This document shows, piece after piece, positions 45,802 through 54,666 of a stretch of 64,000 nt of DNA. Source of the DNA: Planctomycetota bacterium. GTDB taxonomy: Bacteria; Planctomycetota; Planctomycetia; Planctomycetales; Planctomycetaceae. A program made the position numbers and the translations under genes. Below the pieces are notes generated by a model that saw nothing but the letters and a program-made list of their open reading frames with translations, made no database searches and was not told where the DNA came from. The stretch's first letter is position 1; every line of letters starts with the position of its first letter. The stretch covers positions 1 through 64,000 of the forward strand of contig JAHZKX010000084.1 in the NCBI GenBank assembly GCA_022600195.1, given 5' to 3'.

Positions 45802-46104
45802 GGATTTAGCGAAATTGAGCAATAGCTAAATTGTTGTAAGTAGCTATTAAAATAAATGTTACAAATATTATAATTTATTTGCAGGACGCAAAAACAAGTT
45901 TCTTGACTGATAGAAAATCGTTGGTCATGGAACAGAATTCAGTTATTTTGTGTGACTGTGGTACAAGTTTGGATTATCAATTTGAAAGGTAGATCAGGCT
46001 AGTGCGTGATCACGGGAAATGAGATGACAACTGCAGTGTGCTTTGCTAATCTGGATTGATCAATGTGAAGATTCCACGCTGATTTTCAAAAGAAAGAAGC
46101 TATC
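45802..46104. other. Divergent intergenic region
   Basis: 303 AT-rich bases between the ArsR promoter and the AbgB-like gene. It contains another perfect 8-bp inverted repeat, aatagcta (45821-45828) and tagctatt (45841-45848), with 12 bases between. No gene seen. Confidence 0.55.
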
Positions 46105-47595
46105 ATGCGAGTGAACGGGAAGAGAAAGATCTGGTGGGTGGTCTATGTCCTGGTGTTGATCCAGTTCATTCGAGTACACGATGCTCAGGCGGATGAAAAT
46201 TCGGCGGGCAAGTTGAGTGAATCCCAGCAAACGGCTGTGGATGATGTCATTCAACGGGCAGAGGATTTGAAAGCAGTAAATCAGTCTATCTGGAATTATG
46301 CAGAGGTAGGCTTACAGGAAACGAAGTCATCTCAGTTACTGATTGAGAAATTGAAACAAGACGGATTCACAGTGAAGAGTGGCGTTTCTGATATGCCGAC
46401 GGCATTTGTAGCCAGCTATGGAAGCGGCAAACCAGTAATCGGAATTCTGGCTGAGTACGATGCGCTACCTGGTTTGTCTCAAAAGACAATTGCCTATCGC
46501 GAGTCTCTGAAGGAGGGGGGCGCAGGTCATGCCTGTGGACATAGTGGTCTGGGGACGGCTGCGTTAGGAGCGGCGCTAGCTGTAAAACAGGCGATTGAGA
46601 AACATCATCTTAAGGGGACGATTCGTCTGTATGGAACGCCGGCTGAAGAGACCGGGCTGGGAAAAGTTTATATGCTGCTCGATGGTCAGTTCAAGGATCT
46701 GGATATCTGCCTGCATTGGCATCCCTCTTCCAAAACGAACGTACATTTAGGAAGCTCAAAAGCACTGGTATCGGTTAAGTTTACCTTTAGCGGTTTGCCC
46801 GCTCATGCATCGGTCAGTCCAGAACGGGGCGTAAGTGCCCTGGATGCGGTCGAGCTAATGAATACCGGTGTTAATTTTATGCGCGAGCATGTGAAAGAAG
46901 ATGCTCGGATGCATTATGTGATTATCGATGGTGGAGGACAGCCTAACGTTGTCCCGGCGAAAGCGACTGTCTGGTATTACGTGCGTGCGAATACACATGA
47001 AGATCTGGAACGTAACTATCGCTGGGTAGTCGATATCGCCAAAGGCGCCGCTTTGATGACTCGTACGAAACTCAAAATACAAGTCGATACTGATAATCAT
47101 GAATTAATTCCTAATACACCACTTTCAGAATTGATACATAAAAAATTAACGGCAATTGGGCCTCCCGAATTTTCGGATGAAGAAAAAGTATTTGCCCGTC
47201 GTATCCAACAGCCATTAGTTGAAGAATTTGGTCAGAACTTTCCGATGGCCATTGATAACCGGATACACACGCTGCTTGAATCCCGAACTTCCACGAAAGG
47301 TTCAACCGACGTTGGAGATATCAGTTGGCATATTCCCACTGGCGGGTTACGGACGACCTGTTTTGCTGCCGGTAATCCCGGTCACAGTTGGCAGAATGTA
47401 GCCTGCATCGGTTCTTCGATTGGCGAGAAAGGAATATTATATGCAGCCCAGGCATTGGCTGCTTCCACGGTAGAACTGCTGGAGAATCCTGCTTTAGTGA
47501 AGGATGCGAAAGCAGACTTTGATCAACGAATGAAAGACCGAAAATATTTATCATTAATTCCTAAAGGACAAAAACCTCCGGTCAAAATCAGGTAG
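46105..47595 (+). CDS. M20-family amidohydrolase, AbgB-like
   Basis: 496 residues with a signal-like N-terminus (WWVVYVLVLIQF, about 10-21, then AQADE). It has the M20/aminobenzoyl-glutamate hydrolase B pattern: ILAEYDALPGLSQ, metal-binding GHACGHSGLGTAALGAAL, the catalytic-Glu region YGTPAEETGLGKVYML and the lid domain FSGLPAHASVSPERGVSALD. A second metal-site His is in AAGNPGHSWQ. It probably hydrolyses an amide such as a folate breakdown product or peptide, here outside the cytoplasm. It stands alone and converges on pcm. Confidence 0.88.
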   Translation: MRVNGKRKIWWVVYVLVLIQFIRVHDAQADENSAGKLSESQQTAVDDVIQRAEDLKAVNQSIWNYAEVGLQETKSSQLLIEKLKQDGFTVKSGVSDMPTAFVASYGSGKPVIGILAEYDALPGLSQKTIAYRESLKEGGAGHACGHSGLGTAALGAALAVKQAIEKHHLKGTIRLYGTPAEETGLGKVYMLLDGQFKDLDICLHWHPSSKTNVHLGSSKALVSVKFTFSGLPAHASVSPERGVSALDAVELMNTGVNFMREHVKEDARMHYVIIDGGGQPNVVPAKATVWYYVRANTHEDLERNYRWVVDIAKGAALMTRTKLKIQVDTDNHELIPNTPLSELIHKKLTAIGPPEFSDEEKVFARRIQQPLVEEFGQNFPMAIDNRIHTLLESRTSTKGSTDVGDISWHIPTGGLRTTCFAAGNPGHSWQNVACIGSSIGEKGILYAAQALAASTVELLENPALVKDAKADFDQRMKDRKYLSLIPKGQKPPVKIR

Positions 47596-47613
47596 TTGAA
47601 GAGAAATGTTGTT

Positions 47614-48303
47614 TCACTGGGGCCAACCATATTCTCCAATCAAAGGGACGAAGGTAAAGGCTCCCAGGTTCTCTTCAGACAGTTCACCGTTTTTCAGAAT
47701 AAACCGATACATAGTCTGGCCTGTATGTTCTGTTCCAATGGGAATGATGATTCGCCCATTGGATTTGAGTTGATTCAGATATGGTTCAGGCAGTGAGGCA
47801 GCCCCTGCTGTTACAATAATAGCATCATAGGGGGCCGCTTCTTGAACACCCAGAGTTCCATCTGCGGTGTGAACATGCACGTTGGAATAACCAAGGTGGT
47901 GTAATCGTTGCGCTGCCTGTTTTTTCAATTCCGGAATTCGCTCGACCGTATGCACTTCACTGGCTAGTAAAGATAAAACAGCCGCTCCGTAGCCAGAGCC
48001 AGTACCAACTTCCAATACTTTTTCGTCACCGGTGAGTTGGGCCGCCTGGCACATATATGCGACTGTAAAGGGTTGAGAAATTGTCTGCTTGCAACCAATT
48101 GGTAAGGCGCAATCGTTGTAGGCGAACGATTGCTGATCAGGTAAAACAAATTCCTCACGTGGAACCCGGCTCATGGCATCCAGAACACGTCGATCAATAA
48201 TACCCCGAGGCTGAAGATGTTTTGCCAGCATCGTCTGGCGTGCCCGTTTCCATCTATCACTGTCTTGCATTGGTGAATGATTCATGTTTTGATTTATTTC
48301 CAT
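47614..48303 (-). CDS. pcm: Protein-L-isoaspartate O-methyltransferase
   Basis: Repairs isoaspartyl residues using SAM. About 230 residues from ATG at 48303; other in-frame starts up to 48441 exist and no ribosome site is decisive. Motifs: SAM loop VLEVGTGSGYGAAVLSLLA, VHTVERIPELKKQAAQRLHH, DGTLGVQEAAPYDAIIVTAGA and the substrate-side QTISQPFTVAYMCQAAQL. The C-terminus FVPLIGEYGW is typical. It lies convergent with the AbgB-like gene. Confidence 0.92.
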   Translation of the reverse strand: MEINQNMNHSPMQDSDRWKRARQTMLAKHLQPRGIIDRRVLDAMSRVPREEFVLPDQQSFAYNDCALPIGCKQTISQPFTVAYMCQAAQLTGDEKVLEVGTGSGYGAAVLSLLASEVHTVERIPELKKQAAQRLHHLGYSNVHVHTADGTLGVQEAAPYDAIIVTAGAASLPEPYLNQLKSNGRIIIPIGTEHTGQTMYRFILKNGELSEENLGAFTFVPLIGEYGWPQ

Positions 48304-48515
48304 GATTATTGATTCGTTCCAATGGTGATCAGGTTTTTTATCCTGCATTTTATGATAATCGAACTTTAATTTCACGAGACAAGAATGTTTTATAGTAGAA
48401 GAATTAATTATGTCATATAAAAGTATAGGAAATCGTGTCAAACCATTGCTAAATATATTATATCTGTATTTGTATTGATCGATGATTCCTGATTTTATGT
48501 AGAGCTGATTTTATA

Positions 48516-49997
48516 ATGCTAATTCCCAGATTTCACATTCAGATGTTGGTTTATATTTCCTTATTGTTTTGTTCAGGAAATCCCGTCAGTTCAGAAGAAT
48601 CCCAAATTAAACAGCCACCGAATGTAGTATTCATTGCCATAGATGATTTGAGAACTGAACTGGGATGTTATGGGGTTCACTCAGTGCAGAGCCCGTCGTT
48701 GGACAAGTTGGCTTCCGAAGGCGTTCTGTTTACAAATCATTTTGTGCAAGTTCCCACGTGTGGGGCTTCACGTTATGCTTTATTGACGGGACGCAGCCCA
48801 AAGCATTCGGGAGTTACTCGAAGTAATCAAGCCTTTTATCGAGGCAAATCTGCACTTTCAACTAAGCAAACTCCAGGGGCGCAGACACTACCGGAGCTAT
48901 TCCGCCGGAATGGTTATCACACGATGTGTATTGGAAAGATCTCGCATACTGCGGATGGTCGCGTGTTTGAATATAATGGGAGTGGGGACGGTCGTGTGGA
49001 ACTGCCTCATGCCTGGAATGAACTGGCGACTCCATTTGGATCCTGGAAAAGGGGCTGGGGAATATTTTTCGCATACGCGAATGGGCGGAGCCGTGAAGAT
49101 GGAAGCGGAATTCGCGATTTGATGGAATTCACTGCTGAGAAGGACGAAGACCTTCCTGATGGAATTCTGGCGCAACAGGCTATAAAAAAATTGAAAGAGC
49201 TTAAAGTACGACAGCAGCCCTTTTTTATGGGACTTGGTTTTTTTAAGCCTCATTTGCCATTCGTCGCTCCCAGACAAGATTGGGAGGCGATGTCGCAAGC
49301 CAACATTGTACTACCACCTCATCCTGAAAAGATCGATTCTTCTTATTGGCATAAAAGTGGCGAGTTTTACAGTTACAATATGGAGTATGAGAAAACACGG
49401 CCTTTGTCGCCAGACGCTCAACTCAAAACGCGACGAGCCTACCTTGCATGTGTGCGTTATGTTGATCGGCAAGTCGGTAAAGTTCTCGCTGCGTTAGATG
49501 AACTGGGATTATATGAGAATACAATTGTCGTAGTCTGGGGAGATCATGGTTGGTTTCTCGGAGATACAGCACTCTGGGCCAAACATGCACCTTTCGAACG
49601 TGCCTTGAAGAGTACACTCATCATTCGAGCTCCCGGTGTATCTCAAGCTGGGCTGAAATCTTCTGCGCTGGTCGAGAGTATTGATCTCTATCCTACTTTG
49701 ATTGACCTTTGTCATCCTAAGTTTTCTAAGACAGAATTTCCACTGGATGGTCTCAGTCTCAAACCAATTCTAACAGGTAAAAAAACTAGTGTGAGAGATG
49801 TCTCACGAAGTTATTGGCGTTCCGCTGTCAGTGTGCGTACGAATACGCATCGTTTAATTGCGACATACAATAGCGGAAAGCCGAAAAAAGTAGAACTATA
49901 TGATATTTCAAAGATTCCTGATCCGGTTCAAAATCTTGCAACCAGGAAGCCTGAGATTGTGCAGGAGATGTTGAAGCATATTTCTGCCGAGAAGTAG
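48516..49997 (+). CDS. Secreted sulfatase, iduronate-2-sulfatase-like
   Basis: 493 residues with signal peptide (about 1-27). Metal ligands D43-D44 in FIAIDDLR. The formylglycine site is C82 in VPTCGASRYALLTGR, a Cys-type sulfatase needing formylglycine modification. Other motifs are the GKISHTADGRVFEYN region, GLGFFKPHLPFVAP and VVWGDHGWFLGDTALWAKH. It resembles iduronate-2-sulfatases that remove sulfate from algal or animal polysaccharides. Planctomycetes carry many. The nearest neighbours do not include a sulfatase maturation enzyme. Confidence 0.92.
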   Translation: MLIPRFHIQMLVYISLLFCSGNPVSSEESQIKQPPNVVFIAIDDLRTELGCYGVHSVQSPSLDKLASEGVLFTNHFVQVPTCGASRYALLTGRSPKHSGVTRSNQAFYRGKSALSTKQTPGAQTLPELFRRNGYHTMCIGKISHTADGRVFEYNGSGDGRVELPHAWNELATPFGSWKRGWGIFFAYANGRSREDGSGIRDLMEFTAEKDEDLPDGILAQQAIKKLKELKVRQQPFFMGLGFFKPHLPFVAPRQDWEAMSQANIVLPPHPEKIDSSYWHKSGEFYSYNMEYEKTRPLSPDAQLKTRRAYLACVRYVDRQVGKVLAALDELGLYENTIVVVWGDHGWFLGDTALWAKHAPFERALKSTLIIRAPGVSQAGLKSSALVESIDLYPTLIDLCHPKFSKTEFPLDGLSLKPILTGKKTSVRDVSRSYWRSAVSVRTNTHRLIATYNSGKPKKVELYDISKIPDPVQNLATRKPEIVQEMLKHISAEK

Positions 49998-50110
49998 ATC
50001 AGTCAGAAGATGGACATCGTTCGAATTGAACCGCACAATCAAAAACACGTTCTGTGCTAATGGCTTTGCCGGTCCTGTTTTAAAAAATAAATCGATGGGT
50101 TGAATTTAAA

Positions 50111-50998
50111 TCACATTAAATGCGTTTTCATCCAGGTGAGGTATTCAGAGGCGAAGTCATTGAGATTTTCTAGCTTGCCTCCACCTCGGATGGGAGAGCA
50201 CATTTCATAAGTTGCGATGCCTTTAAAACCACCTTCTTTTAATCCATGAAAAAAAGCAGAATAGTCGATAAAACCTGTACCGAATTTTACTGCACGAACC
50301 ATATCTGGTTGTTGCCTTTGATAATTAATTAATTCTGGCTGGTATGCAAACCGTGGCATTTTGATGTAGTCGGCATTCGTGGTGATGGCAGTGTGTGGTG
50401 CCATCTTTCGCGCTGCTTCGAACAGATTTTCATCACGCAGAGCAGGCGACCAGGCATCAAAACCGAGTTTACAGTTCGGTCGATCTATATCGTGTAGCAG
50501 TTCCAGCAAGGCATCAGAGTGAACGGCGACATCGTGATGATTTTGAACGGCAATCGTGACATCATAGTCGGCAGCACGGTCACAACATTCCTGTAGCGCT
50601 GAAACGACACGACACCAGAGCGCGTGGGGCATCTGTACCGCAGAATCATAAGCGGTAAAAATCCGAACCGTAGAGGCATCCAGTTGTTGAGCGAGCTGTG
50701 CCAGTTGTTCAACATACTGGATTTGCATTTCCAGAAAAGGTACTTCCGCTGCACCGGTTCCCGCAAAGTCGGTATAGCCTCCAATGATCGAACATTTCAT
50801 TTGATGTTGATTGAGTGCGCTCTGAATCGATTCAATCTGTTCTGAAGCAACATCCAGCGGAGAGAGGTGAGGACGCTTTCCCATTAACATGACAGAATCG
50901 TATCCTAACTGACTCGCCTGCGCAATGAAATCATTTACATTCAAGGTGTGCTGGCCCCAAAAGCCTGCATAGCTTACGGAAAAGAGGCACAATTTCAT
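50111..50998 (-). CDS. Sugar phosphate isomerase/epimerase-like TIM barrel
   Basis: 295 residues of the AP-endonuclease-2/xylose isomerase-like superfamily. Metal ligands fit: the Glu position in IIGGYTDFAGTG is less clear, while AVQNHHDVAVHSDALLELL, LGFDAWSPAL and AITTNADYIKMPRF are typical, with ATYEMCSPIRGGGKLE at the end. Start ATG has GGAG 8 bases before. It lies 49 bases after the aroF stop on the same strand, so it is probably read from the aroF promoter and attenuator. Substrate unknown. Confidence 0.85.
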   Translation of the reverse strand: MKLCLFSVSYAGFWGQHTLNVNDFIAQASQLGYDSVMLMGKRPHLSPLDVASEQIESIQSALNQHQMKCSIIGGYTDFAGTGAAEVPFLEMQIQYVEQLAQLAQQLDASTVRIFTAYDSAVQMPHALWCRVVSALQECCDRAADYDVTIAVQNHHDVAVHSDALLELLHDIDRPNCKLGFDAWSPALRDENLFEAARKMAPHTAITTNADYIKMPRFAYQPELINYQRQQPDMVRAVKFGTGFIDYSAFFHGLKEGGFKGIATYEMCSPIRGGGKLENLNDFASEYLTWMKTHLM

Positions 50999-51047
50999 GA
51001 TCTGACTCCAATTGAGAATATGAAAGCATTTCTGATGATATTTTCTG

Positions 51048-52064
51048 TTATCCTAACTCTTTTCCAACAGCGGCTGCTACTTTGTGGCAGGTTTCCATTG
51101 TTTCGGCGAAAACCTCTGGGGTCAGTGACTGAGCACCATCACTCATGGCACGGGAGGGATCTGGGTGAACTTCGAGAATTAAGCCATCACAGCCTGCAGC
51201 AATTGCAGCGGCACACATCGGCGGGACCAGACTGGCAATTCCGGTACCATGACTGGGGTCAATGACGATCGGTAAATGAGTTCGTTCGTGTAGGTAGGGA
51301 ACGGTTGCCAGTGGAAGTGTGAAGCGTGTATGTGTTTCAAAGGTGCGGACTCCGCGTTCACAAAGAATGACCTGTTGATTTCCCTGATCGAGAATATATT
51401 CGGCTGCCAGCAGAAATTCTTCAATGGATGCAGAGGGACCTCTTTTTAGCAAGACAGGGAGCTGCGTTTCTCCAACAGCTTGCAGGAGGTGGTAGTTTTG
51501 CATATTCCGGGCACCAATCTGAAGAACGTCAGCATATTGACAGAGAAGTTCAACATGATGAGGCGTCATGACTTCGGTGACAACAGCCAGCCCTGTTTCT
51601 TCTCGTGCCAAGGCCAATAGTTTCAGGCCGTCTTCTTTCATCCCCTGGAAAGAATAAGGACTGGTTCGTGGTTTATAGGCACCTCCACGTAGTCCGGTGG
51701 CTCCCGCTGCTTTCACTTGATGTGCGACTTGCAGAATTTGTTCTTCACTTTCAACAGAACAGGGACCGGCAATTACTCCCACATGAGAACCACCAATTTT
51801 TAGATTTCGCGTTGTAATAATCGTTGGATCGGGTTTTGTCTCTTTGCTGGCTACTTTATAAGAGGCAATAATGGGAACGACCTTTTCAACTTCGTCACAT
51901 GATTCAAGTTCTGTCTGGTGTCTGTCCCGTTTAATTCCAGCGGCTGCGATGACGGTGCGTTCTTCACCGACAATGACATGGGCTTTCAGTCCCATTTCTT
52001 CAACACGCTTCACCATCGCCTGAACCATTTTTTCGGTAGCGTTTGGTTTCATTACTACTATCAT
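51048..52064 (-). CDS. aroF: 3-deoxy-7-phosphoheptulonate (DAHP) synthase, type I-beta with N-terminal regulatory domain
   Basis: Condenses PEP and erythrose-4-phosphate, the first step of aromatic amino acid synthesis. 338 residues. An N-terminal ferredoxin-like domain (about 1-70, MIVVMKPNATEKMVQAMVKR) is the type found in Thermotoga and is linked to Tyr/Phe feedback inhibition. The barrel carries VIAGPCSVESEEQI, LRGGAYKPRTSPYSFQG, QIGARNMQNYHLL, LLKRGPSASIEEF and DPSHGTG. It is preceded by an attenuator-like leader with an aromatic-rich peptide. A TIM-barrel gene is likely co-transcribed. Confidence 0.96.
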   Translation of the reverse strand: MIVVMKPNATEKMVQAMVKRVEEMGLKAHVIVGEERTVIAAAGIKRDRHQTELESCDEVEKVVPIIASYKVASKETKPDPTIITTRNLKIGGSHVGVIAGPCSVESEEQILQVAHQVKAAGATGLRGGAYKPRTSPYSFQGMKEDGLKLLALAREETGLAVVTEVMTPHHVELLCQYADVLQIGARNMQNYHLLQAVGETQLPVLLKRGPSASIEEFLLAAEYILDQGNQQVILCERGVRTFETHTRFTLPLATVPYLHERTHLPIVIDPSHGTGIASLVPPMCAAAIAAGCDGLILEVHPDPSRAMSDGAQSLTPEVFAETMETCHKVAAAVGKELG

Positions 52065-52097
52065 GACGTTGACTCTTTTCTATCTCAGTCTCAGGGA

Positions 52098-52133
52098 ATA
52101 AAAAAAGCCCTGTAACCAGTGAGGTTACAGGGC
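52098..52133 (-). terminator. Attenuator terminator before aroF
   Basis: On the minus strand gccctgtaacc (complement of 52123-52133), 5-base loop, then ggttacagggc (complement of 52107-52117), a perfect 11-bp stem. A run of seven U follows (complement of 52100-52106). It lies 34 bases upstream of the aroF ATG and after the leader peptide, and would end transcription before aroF unless opened. Confidence 0.9.
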
Positions 52134-52151
52134 CAATCGAAATTAAGGGGT

Positions 52152-52170
52152 TGTTCATCTAAGATGAACA
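52152..52170 (-). promoter_or_regulatory. Hairpin around the leader stop codon
   Basis: Perfect 8-bp inverted repeat tgttcatc (52152-52159) and gatgaaca (52163-52170) with a 3-base loop. It contains the leader TAG. It sits between the leader coding region and the terminator, where attenuators have pause or competing hairpins. Confidence 0.6.
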
Positions 52171-52290
52171 GTTTGTGTTTCGATCGGTCAGGCAACCTGT
52201 TCTGGTAAACCAATAGCCCAAAAAGTGCCAGGCTGAATTAAAAGACAGCCGCACATAATTAAAGCTAAAAGTACCAAACCGATACGTCAC
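52159..52290 (-). CDS. Aromatic-rich leader peptide of aroF (43 codons)
   Basis: An ORF of 43 codons beginning GTG at 52290 and ending TAG at 52159. A Shine-Dalgarno GGAG (complement of 52298-52301) lies 7 bases before. Positions of aromatic residues are Y3, F5, F8, F10, Y12, F17, W21, F23, Y26, W27, F28: eleven of the first 28. The start reads MTYRFGTFSFNY and the control end GYWF. This is the composition expected for a ribosome-stalling leader responsive to charged Phe/Tyr/Trp tRNA. The function is inferred from position and content; no other function is likely for this peptide. Confidence 0.8.
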   Translation of the reverse strand: MTYRFGTFSFNYVRLSFNSAWHFLGYWFTRTGCLTDRNTNCSS

Positions 52291-52356
52291 TGAGAAACTC
52301 CAAACTGATAAAAATACTAATTCAGCAAAATTTCATGGAAATTGCCTTCAAAAATG

Positions 52357-52386
52357 ATAATACTCCTGGCAGTTCCCTGAAGTCAA
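52357..52386 (-). promoter_or_regulatory. Promoter of the aroF operon
   Basis: On the minus strand TTGACT (complement of 52381-52386), an 18-base spacer, then TATTAT (complement of 52357-52362). Both boxes match 5 of 6 to the sigma-70 type consensus. The start of transcription would be near 52350, about 60 bases before the leader GTG. Confidence 0.65.
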
Positions 52387-52423
52387 CCGATATTCCGAAA
52401 AGATTTTGCAACGATATCTATAG

Positions 52424-53371
52424 TCAGGAGGAAGTTTCGTCCCAATTGCGTTTTTTCAGATTAGAGTAACTGATTGCTTGATCCTGATTAATAGCAGAAG
52501 AGGTCCCAGATTGATTAATGTCGGGCTGATTCAATATGGATTGATTTTGGGCACTGGATTCAAACACAGAACCATATAATACTGTCTCAAAATTATCTGG
52601 TAATCGATTTGGAGTTGTCTCCGGATGCAATCCACTCCGTTCGCTGCGAATTCTGTGGAGTGATTTCATTGTGGCAGACTGATTGAAACATTCGGGAGGA
52701 TAGCAAGCCATAAGAGCTCCCAGCATCATTTCCCAGTTATCACCAATTTTGCTGGTAGGACCTGAGGGAAAAGAGATTCGCAATCCGGCGGTAATTAAAT
52801 CCCAGATTTGTACAGGATGCGGAGTTTGTAAATTGGATGACTGATCTTCACCGAAATCTTTGGAGCGGGCTACATCATGTGCAAACTCCTCAAGTCCGAA
52901 TCTTAAAACAAATTGTCCCAGTAAGAGATCCGTCCAGCGCTCAATCGAGCGTCTGATTCGGTTGATCCGTTTTACACAATCCAAACTCAAGTGTTTTTCT
53001 GATACTAATATTATTAAAGCGAGTCGTTTCACTTCCAGAAATGATAACAGAAGATTGCGGGCTATGGGTTCGGCCTGGCACTGGTTGCGTCTCTTGTCAG
53101 CAGCAGTGAGAACTGCAGTTATAACACGAATTAGCATTTCTTCAGCAAAAAAGTCTTTGAATATGATTTCCAGTTCTGTTTCAGAAATTTCAGAGCTGGA
53201 ATCATCTATGGTCAAAGGTTCAAAAACTTTGCGTCGTTGTTTCAGGTGCTCCTGACCTTGAAACCAGAAGTCATAAAGAGCATGCGGAGGGAATGGTTTT
53301 GTGCCTTCCACTAGTGAAAAGCCTTGAGATGCAATTAACGCCGCGACTTCTCCAGTGATTTGTGAATTCAA
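52424..53371 (-). CDS. Hypothetical helical protein
   Basis: 315 residues, no recognised domain, signal or membrane segment. The first two thirds look helical, with TAADKRRNQCQAEPIARN and a basic-rich CVKRINRIRRSIERWTDLLL. The last third is polar and Asn/Gln/Ser-rich (NQSILNQPDINQSGTSSAIN), probably disordered. It starts with ATG and is the gene immediately upstream of the aroF leader on the same strand, but aroF has its own promoter. Function unknown. Confidence 0.68.
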   Translation of the reverse strand: MNSQITGEVAALIASQGFSLVEGTKPFPPHALYDFWFQGQEHLKQRRKVFEPLTIDDSSSEISETELEIIFKDFFAEEMLIRVITAVLTAADKRRNQCQAEPIARNLLLSFLEVKRLALIILVSEKHLSLDCVKRINRIRRSIERWTDLLLGQFVLRFGLEEFAHDVARSKDFGEDQSSNLQTPHPVQIWDLITAGLRISFPSGPTSKIGDNWEMMLGALMACYPPECFNQSATMKSLHRIRSERSGLHPETTPNRLPDNFETVLYGSVFESSAQNQSILNQPDINQSGTSSAINQDQAISYSNLKKRNWDETSS

Positions 53372-53557
53372 AATGGTACCATTCTGCCCTGAGATTAGAA
53401 TAAGGAGAGGGGATAGAAACTACGCAATATTTCTAAGCCCTCTTCATATCTTTTGAAGCAAAACCAATACCAGATTATCTCTGAATGAACTCTTTTCTAT
53501 TAAGTTATATGTAGATATGGTTTTAAGGTTGATAACCAATCATTCTGAATACGGAAA

Positions 53558-53575
53558 TGATGGCTTAAGCCATCA
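53558..53575. repeat. 18-bp perfect palindrome, probable terminator of the DUF1080 gene
   Basis: TGATGGCTTAAGCCATCA is a perfect palindrome, forming a 7-bp stem with UUAA loop in RNA. It lies 29 bases after the DUF1080 stop (minus strand). A short U-run follows on the minus strand, so termination is possible. Confidence 0.5.
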
Positions 53576-53603
53576 GAGTGTTGATAAAAAACAACATATA
53601 TAA

Positions 53604-54371
53604 TTATTTTGGAGCTGTTTTATCGACTTCCTGCTGAGTCAGTTTTCGGACTCTGATATTTTTTAAAGCGGCCGTAGTAGAAAAAGATGTGATTCCAAAC
53701 GGTCTGGAAAGTTCAACTTCATGTCGGATCGAAATTTTACGGTCTTTGAGATTTTGATCGACGATTTGTTTACCGTCCAACCAGCCTTGAATTTTGTGGT
53801 CAGTGACCTGTAAACGGATTTTATACCACTGTTTCTTTTTGAATGTTTGAAAACTGGTTGTGCTATTTTGTGAAGCATCGTCTCCGTCGATACTGGAAAT
53901 ACCACACAGGCTGCCTCCCCAACCACCTAGAATAAAGGAACATGGGTCTTTTTTGACAGGAAAGGTGAGCCCACAAAAGAAGTCGGTTCCATCGACGCGC
54001 ATCGCTTCTAATTCCACTTCATAATTTGTGAGAGGCACTTTTTTAGCGTCAGTCAGCGTGGCTCCGGTGAGATCGACGCCCATTTCAAGAACCAGGTTTC
54101 CATCTTTAACATGGACTTCACCTTCTCCACCAAATTGAGGAACTTTCCAGCCATCCAGGTTTTTACCATTAAAGAGAGAGACCCATTTGGTCTTCTTTTT
54201 CTTTTTGGCATTTTCTGCTTTCGTCGCTTTGGACTCGTTTGAGTTCCCATCCTTTTTATCAGCAGAGGATGATTCTGTATGGAATGCAATAATCAACATT
54301 ACAAGGAGCAGACGGATTAAAATTGTACAATTTCTGGTCTGTGTAGAATAAGGAAAGGCGATCTGATTCAT
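53604..54371 (-). CDS. DUF1080 (3-keto-disaccharide hydrolase-like) secreted protein
   Basis: 255 residues from ATG at 54371; a GTG 15 bases upstream lacks support. A hydrophobic signal (about 17-33) is followed by a Lys-rich linker. The DUF1080 jelly-roll domain (about 55-250) has WVSLFNGKNLDGWKVPQFGG, LVLEMGVDLTGATLTD and WYKIRLQVTDHKIQGWLDGK. The family includes 3-keto-glucoside hydrolases and concanavalin-like binding proteins acting on sugars outside the cytoplasm. It is monocistronic. Confidence 0.88.
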   Translation of the reverse strand: MNQIAFPYSTQTRNCTILIRLLLVMLIIAFHTESSSADKKDGNSNESKATKAENAKKKKKTKWVSLFNGKNLDGWKVPQFGGEGEVHVKDGNLVLEMGVDLTGATLTDAKKVPLTNYEVELEAMRVDGTDFFCGLTFPVKKDPCSFILGGWGGSLCGISSIDGDDASQNSTTSFQTFKKKQWYKIRLQVTDHKIQGWLDGKQIVDQNLKDRKISIRHEVELSRPFGITSFSTTAALKNIRVRKLTQQEVDKTAPK

Positions 54372-54666
54372 GAAGGGACCTGACACTCAATAAAAAGTTA
54401 TCTGTAATGGGTTTAGGTATAGTTCTATTAGAAAATAACAGGAATCGCGCTGGAAGTGTAATAAGTCAGTTTTATTTGGATTATAACGAATTCAAGGCGT
54501 AACCAAATACAGAGGTGATATTCCTCAAAAGCCAAAGGAAAATGCATTCATCTTGTTCCAAAATTGAGCTAGGTTTTAATGAATACTATCAAAAAGCTAT
54601 TAATCACGACGTGATTAATTATCTCGATAAAATAGAACCGGCCTGTATTTTAGAAAGCGCAGGAGA

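Noticed and set aside
52188..52256. Alternative 22-codon leader ORF starting at ATG in another frame of the aroF leader
   Set aside because: It has no Shine-Dalgarno and only one Phe and one Trp, while the overlapping GTG frame has a good Shine-Dalgarno and eleven aromatic codons.
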